64,000 bases of DNA from Catellatospora bangladeshensis (GTDB lineage: Bacteria > Actinomycetota > Actinomycetes > Mycobacteriales > Micromonosporaceae): NCBI RefSeq assembly GCF_016862575.1, contig NZ_BONF01000005.1, positions 186,001 through 250,000 on the forward strand, in the 5' to 3' direction. Under the pieces are notes generated by a model, which was not told the DNA's origin, did no database searches, and saw only the letters and a program-made list of their open reading frames with translations. This document shows positions 53,088 through 61,290 of this stretch, in pieces; the first letter of the stretch is position 1; each line of letters begins with the position of its first letter. The position numbers and the translations under genes were made by a program.

Positions 53088-53217
53088 CGCGCGGCTTCAA
53101 CTCCTTCGATGGTCCCACGATCGGGCGAGCGCGGGCAATGGGTCGCGAGAATGTTGCGCGTACCACCCGCCGCACGCATTGCCCGATCATGATCTGTGCC
53201 ACGGGTAGCATGGCCCC

Positions 53218-54360
53218 ATGTCCACCGCTGTGCACGCCGACGAGCAGGCCGTTCTCGCCGCACTCGCCTCCGTCAACGACCCGGAGATCAAGCGACCCAT
53301 CACCGAGCTCGGCATGGTCGAGTCCGTGAAGGTCGACGCGGGCGTGGCCCACGTACGCATCCTGCTGACCGTCGCCGGCTGCCCGCTCAAGGACACCCTG
53401 CGCACCGACATCACCGCCGCCGCGACGACGGTCGAGGGCGTCACCGCCGTCGAGATCGACTTCGGCGTGATGAGCCCGGACCAGCGCCAGGACCTGCAGA
53501 AGAAGCTGCGCGGCGGCGCCGCGGCCGAGCCCGTGATCCCGTTCGCGCAGCCCGGCAGCCGCACCCGCGTGTACGCCGTCGCCTCCGGCAAGGGCGGCGT
53601 CGGCAAGTCCAGCGTCACCGTCAACCTGGCCGCCGCGCTGGCCGCCCGCGGCCTGTCCGTCGGCGTGGTCGACGCCGACATCTACGGCCACTCGGTGCCC
53701 CGCATGCTCGGCGTCGAGGGCCGCCCCACCCAGGTCGAAGACATGATCATGCCGCCGCAGGCGCACGGTGTGAAGGTCATCTCGATCGGCATGTTCACCA
53801 GCGGGAACGCCGCGGTCGTGTGGCGTGGGCCGATGCTGCACCGCGCGCTGCAGCAGTTCCTCGCCGACGTGTACTGGGGCGACCTGGACGTGCTGCTGCT
53901 CGACCTGCCGCCGGGCACGGGCGACATCGCCATCTCGCTGGCCCAGCTGCTGCCCACCGCCGAGATCCTGGTGGTCACCACGCCGCAGGCCGCGGCCGCC
54001 GAGGTCGCCGAGCGGGCCGGCGCGATCGCGCTGCAGACCCACCAGCGCCTGGTCGGCGTCGTGGAGAACATGTCCTGGCTCGAGCTGCCCGACGGCAGCC
54101 GGATGGAGGTCTTCGGCGCGGGCGGCGGGCAGACCGTCGCCGACTCGCTGACCCGCCTCACCGGCGCGTCGGTCCCGCTGCTCGGCCAGATCCCGCTGGA
54201 CACCGGCGTACGCGAGGCCGGCGACGAGGGCACCCCCGTGGTGCTCGGCGCCCCCGGCTCCCCCGCCGGCAGCGCCCTGAACGCGGTCGCCGACCGCCTG
54301 GCCGTCCGCCGCGAGTCCCTGGTCGGCCGCTCCCTCGGCCTCTCCCCCGCCAAACGCTGA
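53218..54360 (+). CDS. mrp: Mrp/ApbC-type P-loop ATPase, iron-sulfur assembly family
   Basis: This 380-residue protein has an N-terminal MIP18/DUF59 domain (about 8-85, with the conserved TVAGCPLKDTL) and a deviant Walker A (SGKGGVGKSS at 123-132). Related proteins carry and transfer iron-sulfur clusters. The CxxC near ENMS that holds the cluster in many homologues is absent: the sequence is ENMSWLELPDGSRMEVFG. The start has TAGCAT (53206-53211) six bases upstream and no ribosome site. It occupies the same place as Rv1229c in mycobacteria. Confidence 0.93.
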   Translation: MSTAVHADEQAVLAALASVNDPEIKRPITELGMVESVKVDAGVAHVRILLTVAGCPLKDTLRTDITAAATTVEGVTAVEIDFGVMSPDQRQDLQKKLRGGAAAEPVIPFAQPGSRTRVYAVASGKGGVGKSSVTVNLAAALAARGLSVGVVDADIYGHSVPRMLGVEGRPTQVEDMIMPPQAHGVKVISIGMFTSGNAAVVWRGPMLHRALQQFLADVYWGDLDVLLLDLPPGTGDIAISLAQLLPTAEILVVTTPQAAAAEVAERAGAIALQTHQRLVGVVENMSWLELPDGSRMEVFGAGGGQTVADSLTRLTGASVPLLGQIPLDTGVREAGDEGTPVVLGAPGSPAGSALNAVADRLAVRRESLVGRSLGLSPAKR

Positions 54361-54456
54361 CCGCGCCCTGCCCCATGGCCCGCGCCTCCTCCCGGAGGCC
54401 GGGCCATGACCGTCCCCGAACCCGGCCGGGCCATGACCGTCCCGGGTCCGCCGGGC

Positions 54457-54537
54457 CTTGATCGTCCGACTTGCCTGGCACTTGTGCGTATCTTGGGCGC
54501 GCTTTCGCCCACGTGCCTGGCAAGTTGGATGATCAAG
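54457..54537. repeat. intergenic palindrome family D, copy 1
   Basis: The outer arms CTTGATCGTCCGACTTGCCT and the complement of GGCAAGTTGGATGATCAAG pair almost fully, and the inner part GGGCG...CGCCC forms a second stem. It lies between convergent mrp and tatB. The whole 80-base element recurs in reverse orientation at 62766-62843. Confidence 0.85.
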
Positions 54538-54583
54538 CACGCCGGGGACGGCGCGCGAGCGCGGCGGGACTGCGGGGTGAAGG

Positions 54584-55003
54584 TCAGGTGGCGTCGTCGA
54601 AGCGGGAGGCGGACGGGGCCGGGGACGCGGTGGACGACGTCGTGCCGCTCGGGGTGGCGGCCATGGCGTTGACGTTGGCCTTGGCGTCGGCGCCGAGCTT
54701 GTTCACCGTGTTCAGCTCGCCCTTGAGGTCGTCGTAGAGGCCGGTCAGCGGCTTGCGCAGGGCCGCCTCGTCCTCCTCGCTGAGCAGGTGCTTGCGTACG
54801 AACGCCTTGGGGTTGAGGTCTTCGAGCTTGATGTCGGTGCCCAGCTCGCGGCTCAGGTCGCCGGTGGCGTTGGTGGCCATGGCGCGCAGGTTGCGCAGCA
54901 TGCGCAGACCGTCGCTGATGACCTTGGGCAGCCGCTCTCCGAAGATCAACAGTGCGAGCAGCAGGAGCGCGATGAACTCCCAGCTGTTCAGATTCTCAAA
55001 CAC
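54584..55003 (-). CDS. tatB: Sec-independent translocase subunit TatB
   Basis: TatB is the receptor-type subunit of the twin-arginine translocase for folded proteins. The 139-residue protein has one N-terminal membrane helix (FIALLLLALLIFGERLPKV) with the Glu in the FGERLP hinge, an amphipathic helix (LRMLRNLRAMA) and a long charged tail. The GTG start follows CGGGAGG. It lies downstream of htrA in the same direction with 65 bases between, matching the htrA-tatB order of mycobacteria and streptomycetes. Confidence 0.93.
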   Translation of the reverse strand: MFENLNSWEFIALLLLALLIFGERLPKVISDGLRMLRNLRAMATNATGDLSRELGTDIKLEDLNPKAFVRKHLLSEEDEAALRKPLTGLYDDLKGELNTVNKLGADAKANVNAMAATPSGTTSSTASPAPSASRFDDAT

Positions 55004-55068
55004 CGCTGCCTCCCGAGGTGTGCCCGACGTCGCAAGGGTACGTGCGGCACGGCCGGACAGGCCACCCC

Positions 55069-56340
55069 TCAGTCGGCGTCAGCGACGAGTGTCACGGAGG
55101 CGTTATGGCTGGTGGGACCGCGTTTGTAGGCCACCTGGACCACCTCACCCGGTGCAGTTTTCCGCACAAGTGCGATGAGGTCCGTGGGCTCGCTGAGCGG
55201 CCGCCCGCCGAAGCTGGTCACCACGTCACCCTGGCGCAGGCCCGCCTCGGCCGCCGGCCCGGCGGCCACCACCTCGCCCAGCCGCACCCCGCCGGCGGGG
55301 CCGCGGAACGCCTCCTCGACCTCCGCCCCGATCACGGTACGGTGCGCCCGGCCGTCCGAGATGATCTCGTCGGCGACGCGCCGAGCGTGGTTGATCGGGA
55401 TCGCGAAGGCGAGGCCGATGTTGCCCGCCGACTCCTCGCTGCCGCCCATCGACTTGATCACGGCGTTGATCCCGACGACCTGCCCCGCGGCGTCCACCAG
55501 CGGCCCGCCGGAGTTGCCGTGGTTGACCGCCGCGTCGGTCTGGATCGCGGCGTAGTACCTGTTCCCGCCGTCGTCGGTGTTGGTGGCGATGGGCCGGTCC
55601 AGGGCGCTGACGATGCCCGCGGTGACCGTGCCGCGCAGCGCCAGCGGCGAGCCGACCGCGACGACCGGGTCGCCCACCACGACCGCGTCGGAGTCGCCGA
55701 GCAGCGCCGGGCGCACGTCCTTGCGCTGCACCTGCAGCACCGCCACGTCCGACTCCGGGTCGGCGCCGATCACCTTCGCGGGCGAGCTGGTGCCGTCGTC
55801 GAATATGACGCTCGCCACTCCGGAGCCGCCGGACACGACGTGGTCGTTGGTGATGATGTGGCCCTCGGCGCTGGCCACGAAGCCCGAGCCGAGCGACACG
55901 CTGCCCTCCACCGGCACCCGGATCGTGACCACGCTGGGCAGCACCATCCTGGCCACGGCGGCCAGCGAATCGGGAGCGCGCTGCGGGGTCGCGGCGGCCT
56001 GGCCGAGGACGGAGGGGGCGACGGCCCGGTCGTCGCTGAAGCGCACCCCCATCGCCCCGCCGAGGACCCCGGCCAGTACGCCCGCGAGGACGGCCACTCC
56101 GGCGACTGTCCACAACGTACGACGTCGGGTAGGGTCGGGCTCGGCCAACGGCTCCGGCACGGGCGCGGACACGCGCTCGGCGGGTGGCACGAGCGCCACC
56201 GGCGAGTGCGGATCGCGCCACGGATCGTTGAGCGCATCGGACCACCAAAACGACGCCGGCGGTGCGACGGCCGGCGGCGTCTGCTGCGTTGCCGTCCAGT
56301 CGTCGTCATCCGGCCGGCGATAACCCCAGCCGTCGGTCAC
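55069..56340 (-). CDS. htrA: HtrA-type membrane-anchored serine protease with PDZ domain
   Basis: This 423-residue protein has a cytoplasmic Trp/Pro-rich part, one membrane helix (WTVAGVAVLAGVLAGVLGGAMG), a trypsin-like protease domain and a PDZ domain. The triad is His in TNDHVV, Asp in ESDVAVLQV and Ser in HGNSGGPL. The PDZ carries GLRQGDVVTSFGGRPL. It degrades or refolds damaged extracytoplasmic proteins. The GTG at 56340 has GGAGGGCAGG upstream and is preferred over 56388. In relatives sigE and rseA lie just upstream; here they are missing. Confidence 0.93.
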   Translation of the reverse strand: MTDGWGYRRPDDDDWTATQQTPPAVAPPASFWWSDALNDPWRDPHSPVALVPPAERVSAPVPEPLAEPDPTRRRTLWTVAGVAVLAGVLAGVLGGAMGVRFSDDRAVAPSVLGQAAATPQRAPDSLAAVARMVLPSVVTIRVPVEGSVSLGSGFVASAEGHIITNDHVVSGGSGVASVIFDDGTSSPAKVIGADPESDVAVLQVQRKDVRPALLGDSDAVVVGDPVVAVGSPLALRGTVTAGIVSALDRPIATNTDDGGNRYYAAIQTDAAVNHGNSGGPLVDAAGQVVGINAVIKSMGGSEESAGNIGLAFAIPINHARRVADEIISDGRAHRTVIGAEVEEAFRGPAGGVRLGEVVAAGPAAEAGLRQGDVVTSFGGRPLSEPTDLIALVRKTAPGEVVQVAYKRGPTSHNASVTLVADAD

Positions 56341-56421
56341 TGACCTGCCCTCCGTCCGTTCCCCGGCTTCAGGATGGCACGGTTTCAACGTGAGAATTCA
56401 CTGTTCACGGAAGGTGCATCA

Positions 56422-57036
56422 ATGACGACGCTGCATCGGCAGGCCGGCAGCGCGGGCGACTTCGTCGCGACGTTCGTCCCTGAGGACGTGATCGCGCAGA
56501 CCGCGCGCGGACTGGCCGTCGAGGTGGGCCTGCACCCCGTCGCGCCGTCGGCCGGCGCGGCCCTGCGCATGCTGGCCGCCGCCTGCGGGGCGAAGGCGGT
56601 CGTCGAGATCGGCACGGGCACCGGCGTCAGCGGGCTGTGGCTGCTGCGCGGCATGCGCCCCGACGGCGTGCTCACCACGATCGACCTGGAGGCCGAGCAC
56701 CAGCGCATGGCCCGGCGGCTGTTCGTCGAGGCCGGTTTCTCCAGCTCGCGGGCCCGGGTGATCACCGGGCGGGCGCTGGAGGTGCTGCCCCGGCTGGCCG
56801 ACGGGGCGTACGACCTGATCTTCGTCGACGCGGACGCGACCGAGTACGCCGCATTCGTCGACGCGGCCGCCCGGCTGCTGCGTCCCGGCGGCCTGGTGGT
56901 GCTGCACGGCGTGCTGACCAGCGGGCGCGACGTGTTCACGGTGCGCGAGCTGGCGCAGAGCGTCCGCGACAGCGACCTCTGGCAGCCCGCGGTGCTGCCC
57001 CTGGGCGAGGGCCTCCTGGCCGCCGTCCGCGTCTGA
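56422..57036 (+). CDS. O-methyltransferase (class I, SAM-dependent)
   Basis: This 204-residue protein resembles the catechol-type O-methyltransferases next to sigE in actinobacteria (Rv1220c in M. tuberculosis). The SAM site VVEIGTGTGVSGLWLLRGM lies at about 58-76, and FVDADATEYAAFVDAAARLLRPGG supplies the metal-binding Asp region. The substrate is unknown. The ATG has AAGG eight bases upstream. It is divergent from htrA with 81 bases between. Confidence 0.9.
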   Translation: MTTLHRQAGSAGDFVATFVPEDVIAQTARGLAVEVGLHPVAPSAGAALRMLAAACGAKAVVEIGTGTGVSGLWLLRGMRPDGVLTTIDLEAEHQRMARRLFVEAGFSSSRARVITGRALEVLPRLADGAYDLIFVDADATEYAAFVDAAARLLRPGGLVVLHGVLTSGRDVFTVRELAQSVRDSDLWQPAVLPLGEGLLAAVRV

Positions 57037-57061
57037 CCCCGGCTCCCGGCTCCCGGCTGAT

Positions 57062-57122
57062 GATCGCGGTTTCGTGTCACAAAGTGCGGTCTAGCGCTGG
57101 GTTATGACACGAACCCGCGATC
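57062..57122. repeat. intergenic palindrome family A, copy 3
   Basis: Arms GATCGCGGTTTCGTGTC (57062-57078) and GACACGAACCCGCGATC (57106-57122) pair at 16 of 17 positions. The 27-base loop is in the same orientation as copy 1. It lies 25 bases after the O-methyltransferase stop. Confidence 0.85.
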
Positions 57123-57167
57123 ATGGCGGGCCGAGCCCGCCGAACCGGGCGCCCCGGCCCCGCCGGA

Positions 57168-57220
57168 CGTTAAGAAGGGCACCTTCCTCTACGCATAGCG
57201 TTAAGAAGGTGCCCTTCCTT
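57168..57220. repeat. intergenic hairpin family B, copy 4
   Basis: CGTTAAGAAGGGCACCTTCC, spacer CTACGCATAG and GTTAAGAAGGTGCCCTTCCT can fold into a long stem. It lies eight bases past the stop of the minus-strand aminopeptidase gene. Confidence 0.82.
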
Positions 57221-57228
57221 CGCCTCGG

Positions 57229-58680
57229 TCAGAGGGTGGTGAGCCAGCGGGTGAGGGTACGGACGCCCCAGCCGGTGGCGCCCTTGGCCAGCTCGGCGTC
57301 GGGGGCGGCGGACCAGGCCGGCGAGGACATGTCGATGTGGATCCAGCGGTCGCGCCGGTCGCCGGCGAACTCGCGCAGGTAGAGCGCGGCGGTGATGGTG
57401 CCGGGGTTGCCGGCCGCGTTGTCCAGGTCGGCGAGGTCCGACTTGACGTCGGCGGCGTACTCGTCGGCCAGCGGCAGGCGCCACAGCTGCTCGCCCGCGT
57501 CCGCCGCGGCCGCGCTGAGCGCCGCGACCAGCTCGTCGTCGGCCCCGAACAGGGCGGCGGTCTTCTTGCCCAGCGCGATGCGGGACGCGCCGGTCAGCGT
57601 GGCCAGGTCGATCAGCAGGTCGGGCGAGAGGTTCTTGACCGCGTACGCCATCGCGTCGCCGAGCACGACCCGGCCCTCGGCGTCGGTGCTGCGCACCTCG
57701 GAGGTGAGGCCGCCGTAGTGGGTGACGACGTCGCCCTGCCGCCAGGACGAGCCGGAGACCATGTTCTCGGCCAGCGGGGCCAGCGCGGTGACCTTGACGG
57801 GCAGGCCCAGCTCGGCGACGGCGAGCAGGGTGCCGACGACCGCGGCCGCGCCGCCCATGTCCTTGCGCATCAGCTGCATCGCCTCGGTGGGCTTGATGTC
57901 GATGCCGCCGGTGTCGTACGTGATGCCCTTGCCGACCAGCACCACGTGCCGGGTCGCGCCCTCCGGTGCCCAGGTCAGCTCCAGCAGGCGGGGCTCGTTC
58001 ACCGAGCCGCCGCCCACGGCGAGGATGCCGCCGAAGCCCTCGGCCGCCAGCTGCGCCTGCTCGCGCACGGTCACCGTGACGCCGTCCCCGGCCCGCTCCC
58101 GCACCTGGCGTACGAACCACTCGGGCGTCTTGATCACCGACGGGGTGTTGGTGAGGTCGCGGGCGAAGCGGACGTGCCCGGCCACGATGCGCGCGGCGGC
58201 CAGCGCCGCCTCCCGCTCCGGGGTGGCGTCCACCGCGACCACGACCTCGGCCAGCTTCGGCGCGGCCTCGGCCTTCTCCTCGGTCAGGGCGAACCGGTAG
58301 GACGCGAGCCACAGGCCCTCGGCGAGCCCGCGCAGCGCGGCCTCGGACAGGTCGGCGGGCACGGGCACGGTGAGCGCCGGCTCCTTGGCGGCGGCACGCG
58401 CCAGCGCCGCGCCGGCCGCGCGCCAGCCCGCCTCGTCGCCCGCGCCGACGCCGACGAGCAGCACCTTCGCCGGCTCGCGCAGCGGGCGGGGCAGCGTCTG
58501 GACCGCGCCGGGCGCGCCCTTGTGCTCGGTGGCGGCGAGGTACGCCTCGACCTCGGCGCTGATCTCGTCGGGCAGCACGGCCAGCGGCGTGCCGAGCGGG
58601 CTGTCGCCCACGGCGGCGCCCACCGGGCACGCGACGGTTCCGGCCGCGCTCGCCGCGCCGTCCAGACGAATCGAGATCAT
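57229..58680 (-). CDS. pepA: leucyl aminopeptidase (M17)
   Basis: This 483-residue protein is an M17 leucyl aminopeptidase, a two-metal enzyme that removes N-terminal residues and takes part in peptide turnover. The metal and active-site regions are GKGITYDTGGIDIKP, MRKDMGGAA and STDAEGRVVLGDA (NTDAEGR in most members). The N-terminal third is the usual regulatory domain. The ATG at 58680 has GGGGCAGG upstream; a GTG five codons earlier is possible. It is close to the Rv1209-Rv1232c-like block, but no operon partner is visible. Confidence 0.93.
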   Translation of the reverse strand: MISIRLDGAASAAGTVACPVGAAVGDSPLGTPLAVLPDEISAEVEAYLAATEHKGAPGAVQTLPRPLREPAKVLLVGVGAGDEAGWRAAGAALARAAAKEPALTVPVPADLSEAALRGLAEGLWLASYRFALTEEKAEAAPKLAEVVVAVDATPEREAALAAARIVAGHVRFARDLTNTPSVIKTPEWFVRQVRERAGDGVTVTVREQAQLAAEGFGGILAVGGGSVNEPRLLELTWAPEGATRHVVLVGKGITYDTGGIDIKPTEAMQLMRKDMGGAAAVVGTLLAVAELGLPVKVTALAPLAENMVSGSSWRQGDVVTHYGGLTSEVRSTDAEGRVVLGDAMAYAVKNLSPDLLIDLATLTGASRIALGKKTAALFGADDELVAALSAAAADAGEQLWRLPLADEYAADVKSDLADLDNAAGNPGTITAALYLREFAGDRRDRWIHIDMSSPAWSAAPDAELAKGATGWGVRTLTRWLTTL

Positions 58681-59021
58681 TACCTGCCCCTTCACAGCCT
58701 GTACCGAGGGCGTTCACACCGCCGACCGCCTGACCCTATCGCGCCGCCCCGGTCGCCGGCCGCGACGGAGGCAGGTGTGCGCGCCCCGTCCCGCGGGGGT
58801 TCGCCGTGGCCGCGGCGGAATCGGGACGGGGATGTTTCCCGCTGGTCAGGAGGGTGTTACTGCGGGGGGGTGTGAACGGCGAGGCGTCCGCGCCGGGCGA
58901 GGACGCCGTGCCGAGGAGGGGTGGGTCGGGTTCGGCCGGGTGGGGCCAGTGGAACGCCTGGCGGCCGTCGCGGAGACGGGCCGCCGGCGGGCGCACCACC
59001 GGCGCCGGCCGGTCCCGTTTG
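58681..59021. other. intergenic region, nothing recognised
   Basis: About 340 bases between two minus-strand genes. Open frames on the plus strand are low-complexity Arg/Gly shadows without start signals. It should contain the promoter of the aminopeptidase gene, but I cannot place it. Confidence 0.45.
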
Positions 59022-59189
59022 TCAGCCGACGGCCAGCTTGAGCGCCTCGCCCAGGGCAGTGGCCTCGTCTGGTGTCATCTCCACCACAAGCCGCCCGCCG
59101 CCCTCCAGCGGCACGCGCATGACGATTCCCCGGCCCTCTTTCGTGACCTCCAGCGGACCGTCGCCCGTCCGCGGCTTCATCGCCGCCAT
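59022..59189 (-). CDS. DUF3117 small conserved protein
   Basis: This 55-residue protein (MAAMKPRTGDGPLEVTKEGR at the start, ALGEALKLAVG at the end) matches DUF3117, which is nearly invariant across actinobacteria (Rv1211 in M. tuberculosis). Function is unknown. A GGGGAGA ribosome site precedes the ATG. In mycobacteria it neighbours tagA, as it does here apart from the intervening paaX genes. Confidence 0.95.
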   Translation of the reverse strand: MAAMKPRTGDGPLEVTKEGRGIVMRVPLEGGGRLVVEMTPDEATALGEALKLAVG

Positions 59190-59426
59190 GTGTGTCTCCC
59201 CTCAGACTTGCCAGTTCTGCACCCGGGATGGAATGCAAGACTCGGCGGGTCTCCCCGCCTGCTCCACCGCCGAAACATCGCGAGGCCGCGTTTCCACGGC
59301 CGGTCACGATGCGTCACCGGTGTACGCCTTCCGGCACCCCGTGTGGTTGGGTGGGACCACACGTTCGGGTGCCGACCAATGATTTTCCCTGATGGACTCC
59401 GCTAAGCCCAAACCGGGCCGGTCACG

Positions 59427-59467
59427 TTGTGACATCATCTCGCCAGCGCAGTTCACATCTGTCACAA
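59427..59467 (+). promoter_or_regulatory. candidate operator upstream of paaX
   Basis: Perfect inverted arms TTGTGACA (59427-59434) and TGTCACAA (59460-59467) are 33 bases apart centre to centre, about three helical turns. The second arm lies ten bases before the paaX ATG and overlaps the likely -10, an arrangement expected for autorepression by a dimeric or tetrameric regulator. Confidence 0.5.
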
Positions 59468-59476
59468 TCACCCCTC

Positions 59477-60268
59477 ATGCAGGCCCGTTCCGCACTATTC
59501 GACCTCTACGGCGATCACCTGCGGCAACGCGGCGGCCGGGCCACCATCGCGGCCCTCATCCGGCTGCTCGCGCCGCTCGGCATCGCCGCACCGGCGGTGC
59601 GCACCGCGGTGTCCCGCATGGTGCGACAGGGCTGGCTCTCCCCGGTGCGGCTGGAGGCCGGACCCGGCTACCAGCTCTCCCCGCGGGCGGTGCGCCGGCT
59701 CGACGAGGCCGCCGCCCGCATCTACCGCACCGGCCGCAGCTCCTGGGACGGCCACTTCGACCTGCTGGTGGTCAGCCCACCCGAGGCGCGGGCCGAGCGC
59801 GACCGGCTCTCCGCCGACCTCACCTTCCTCGGATACGGCCGCCTGGAGAGCGCGGTGTGGCTCGCCGCCCGCCCGGCCGGCGAGGTCGATCAGCTGCTCA
59901 CCGACGCCGGGGTGCGCTTCGAGCGCTTCTCCGCCGCGCACGTCGGCGGGGAGAACGGCGCCCGGCAGCTGATCATGAGAGCGTGGAACGTCTCCGCGGT
60001 CGGTGCCGCGTACGCCGGGTTCGTCGCGCAGCTCACGCCGGTGGTGAGCGCGGTGACCCGGCTGACCGACGACCGCACCGCGTACGCCGCCCGGTGCGCC
60101 CTCGTGCACGCCTGGCGGGCGTTCCTCTTCCGCGACCCGCAGCTGCCCGCCTCGCTGCTGCCCCCGGACTGGCCCGGCACCGCCGCGGCCGCGTTCTTCG
60201 ACCGGCAGGCCGCCCGGCTGCGGCCCGCCGCCGACCGTTTCGTCGATCACTGCCTCAGGGAGAGCTGA
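59477..60268 (+). CDS. paaX: PaaX-family transcriptional repressor
   Basis: This 263-residue protein matches PaaX, the phenylacetyl-CoA-responsive repressor family. An N-terminal winged helix (ATIAALIRLLAPLGIAAPAVRTAVSRMVRQGWL, about 22-55) is followed by the PaaX central domain and a C-terminal domain with LPASLLPPDWPG. The stop overlaps the next ATG as TGATG, so the enoyl-CoA hydratase is co-translated. No other phenylacetate genes are nearby, so the effector here may be a different acyl-CoA. Confidence 0.9.
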   Translation: MQARSALFDLYGDHLRQRGGRATIAALIRLLAPLGIAAPAVRTAVSRMVRQGWLSPVRLEAGPGYQLSPRAVRRLDEAAARIYRTGRSSWDGHFDLLVVSPPEARAERDRLSADLTFLGYGRLESAVWLAARPAGEVDQLLTDAGVRFERFSAAHVGGENGARQLIMRAWNVSAVGAAYAGFVAQLTPVVSAVTRLTDDRTAYAARCALVHAWRAFLFRDPQLPASLLPPDWPGTAAAAFFDRQAARLRPAADRFVDHCLRES

Positions 60269-61053
60269 TGTCCGCACCGCTGCTCGTCGACCGCGCCGAG
60301 GGCGTCGTCACCGTCACGATGAACCGTCCCGAGTCGCTGAACTCGCTGGACGTCGCGCTCAAGGAGGCGCTTCGGGAGACCTTCCTGGAGCTGGCCGCCG
60401 ACGCCGGCTGCCGGGCCGTGGTGCTGACCGGCGCCGGTCGCGCCTTCTGCGTCGGGCAGGACCTGCGCGAGCACGTCGCCGCGCTGGGCGGGGACGCCCC
60501 GCTGGACACCGTCGAGAAGCACTACAACCCGCTCGCGCTGGCCCTGGCCGAGCTGCCCAAGCCCGTCGTGGCCGCGGTGCGCGGCGCCGCCGCGGGGGCC
60601 GGGGCGGGCCTGGCCTTCCTGTCCGACCTGCGCATCGGCGGCCCCTCGACGTCGTACCTGATGGCCTTCGCCCGGGTCGGCCTGGCCGCCGACACCGCCG
60701 TCTCGTGGACCCTGCCCCGGATGGTGGGCAGCGCCAAGGCAGCCGAGCTGCTGCTGCTCGCCGAGCCGGTGCCCGCCGCCGAGGCCGCCCGCCTGGGCCT
60801 GCTGACCCGGCTGGTCGAGGACGACGAGCAGGTGCTGCCCGCCGCGCAGGAGCTGGCCGCGCGGCTGGCCGCCGGGCCCACCGTGGCGTACGGGCAGATC
60901 AAGCGCGAGCTGCTGCACGGCGCCACCGGCACCCTCGCCGACGCCCTCGACGTCGAGCTGGCCGCGCAGACCGTCTCGGGCCGCACCGCGGACCACCGCG
61001 ACAGCACCCACGCCTTCGTCGCCAAGCAGAAGCCCGTCTTCCACGGCGCGTGA
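60268..61053 (+). CDS. enoyl-CoA hydratase/isomerase family protein
   Basis: This 261-residue crotonase-fold protein should act on an acyl-CoA. The oxyanion-hole loops are GRAFCVGQDLREH and AAVRGAAAGAGAGLAFLSDLR. The position of the usual catalytic glutamate is occupied by AADTAVSWTLPRMVG, with Asp as in PaaG-type isomerases. Co-translation with paaX supports a role in ring-derived or phenylacetyl-type acyl-CoA metabolism. The exact reaction is not certain. Confidence 0.9.
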   Translation: MSAPLLVDRAEGVVTVTMNRPESLNSLDVALKEALRETFLELAADAGCRAVVLTGAGRAFCVGQDLREHVAALGGDAPLDTVEKHYNPLALALAELPKPVVAAVRGAAAGAGAGLAFLSDLRIGGPSTSYLMAFARVGLAADTAVSWTLPRMVGSAKAAELLLLAEPVPAAEAARLGLLTRLVEDDEQVLPAAQELAARLAAGPTVAYGQIKRELLHGATGTLADALDVELAAQTVSGRTADHRDSTHAFVAKQKPVFHGA

Positions 61054-61077
61054 GCCCCGTCCCGCAGCCGTCGCGGC

Positions 61078-61278
61078 TCAGTCCTCTTCCGGGTCCAGGG
61101 GCGCGACGCCGTCGGTGACGTACGCACTCATCTGCAGTTCGTCACCGGCGGGCGAGACGTAGGCGGGCAGCTCGTCCGGGCCGAGCTCGGTGACGTACCG
61201 CCAGTACTCCCGGACGGCCTCCTCCGGGGACTCCGCCTCGATCGGCAACGCGACGCTGACCAGCCACTCCCTACGCAC
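61078..61278 (-). CDS. small hypothetical protein
   Basis: This is a 66-residue acidic protein of unknown function. The N-terminus (VRREWLVSVALPIEAESPEEAVREYWRYV) looks like a strand-helix unit, with an acidic end (APLDPEED). The GTG start has TGGGAT six bases upstream. It lies 12 bases downstream of tagA in the same direction and is probably co-transcribed with it. Confidence 0.65.
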   Translation of the reverse strand: MRREWLVSVALPIEAESPEEAVREYWRYVTELGPDELPAYVSPAGDELQMSAYVTDGVAPLDPEED

Positions 61279-61290
61279 CCGTTCATCCCA

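Noticed and set aside
53119-53188. GATCGGGC ... GCCCGATC inverted pair upstream of mrp as a sixth palindrome family
   Set aside because: The arms are only eight bases, partly overlap a second short inverted pair, and no related copy was seen elsewhere in the window. It may simply be part of the mrp promoter region.
52933-54540. Minus-strand frame opposite mrp with a similar PTCQARGRKRAQDTHKCQA start
   Set aside because: It begins within palindrome D1 and is the shadow of mrp, whose P-loop and MIP18 domain are clear.
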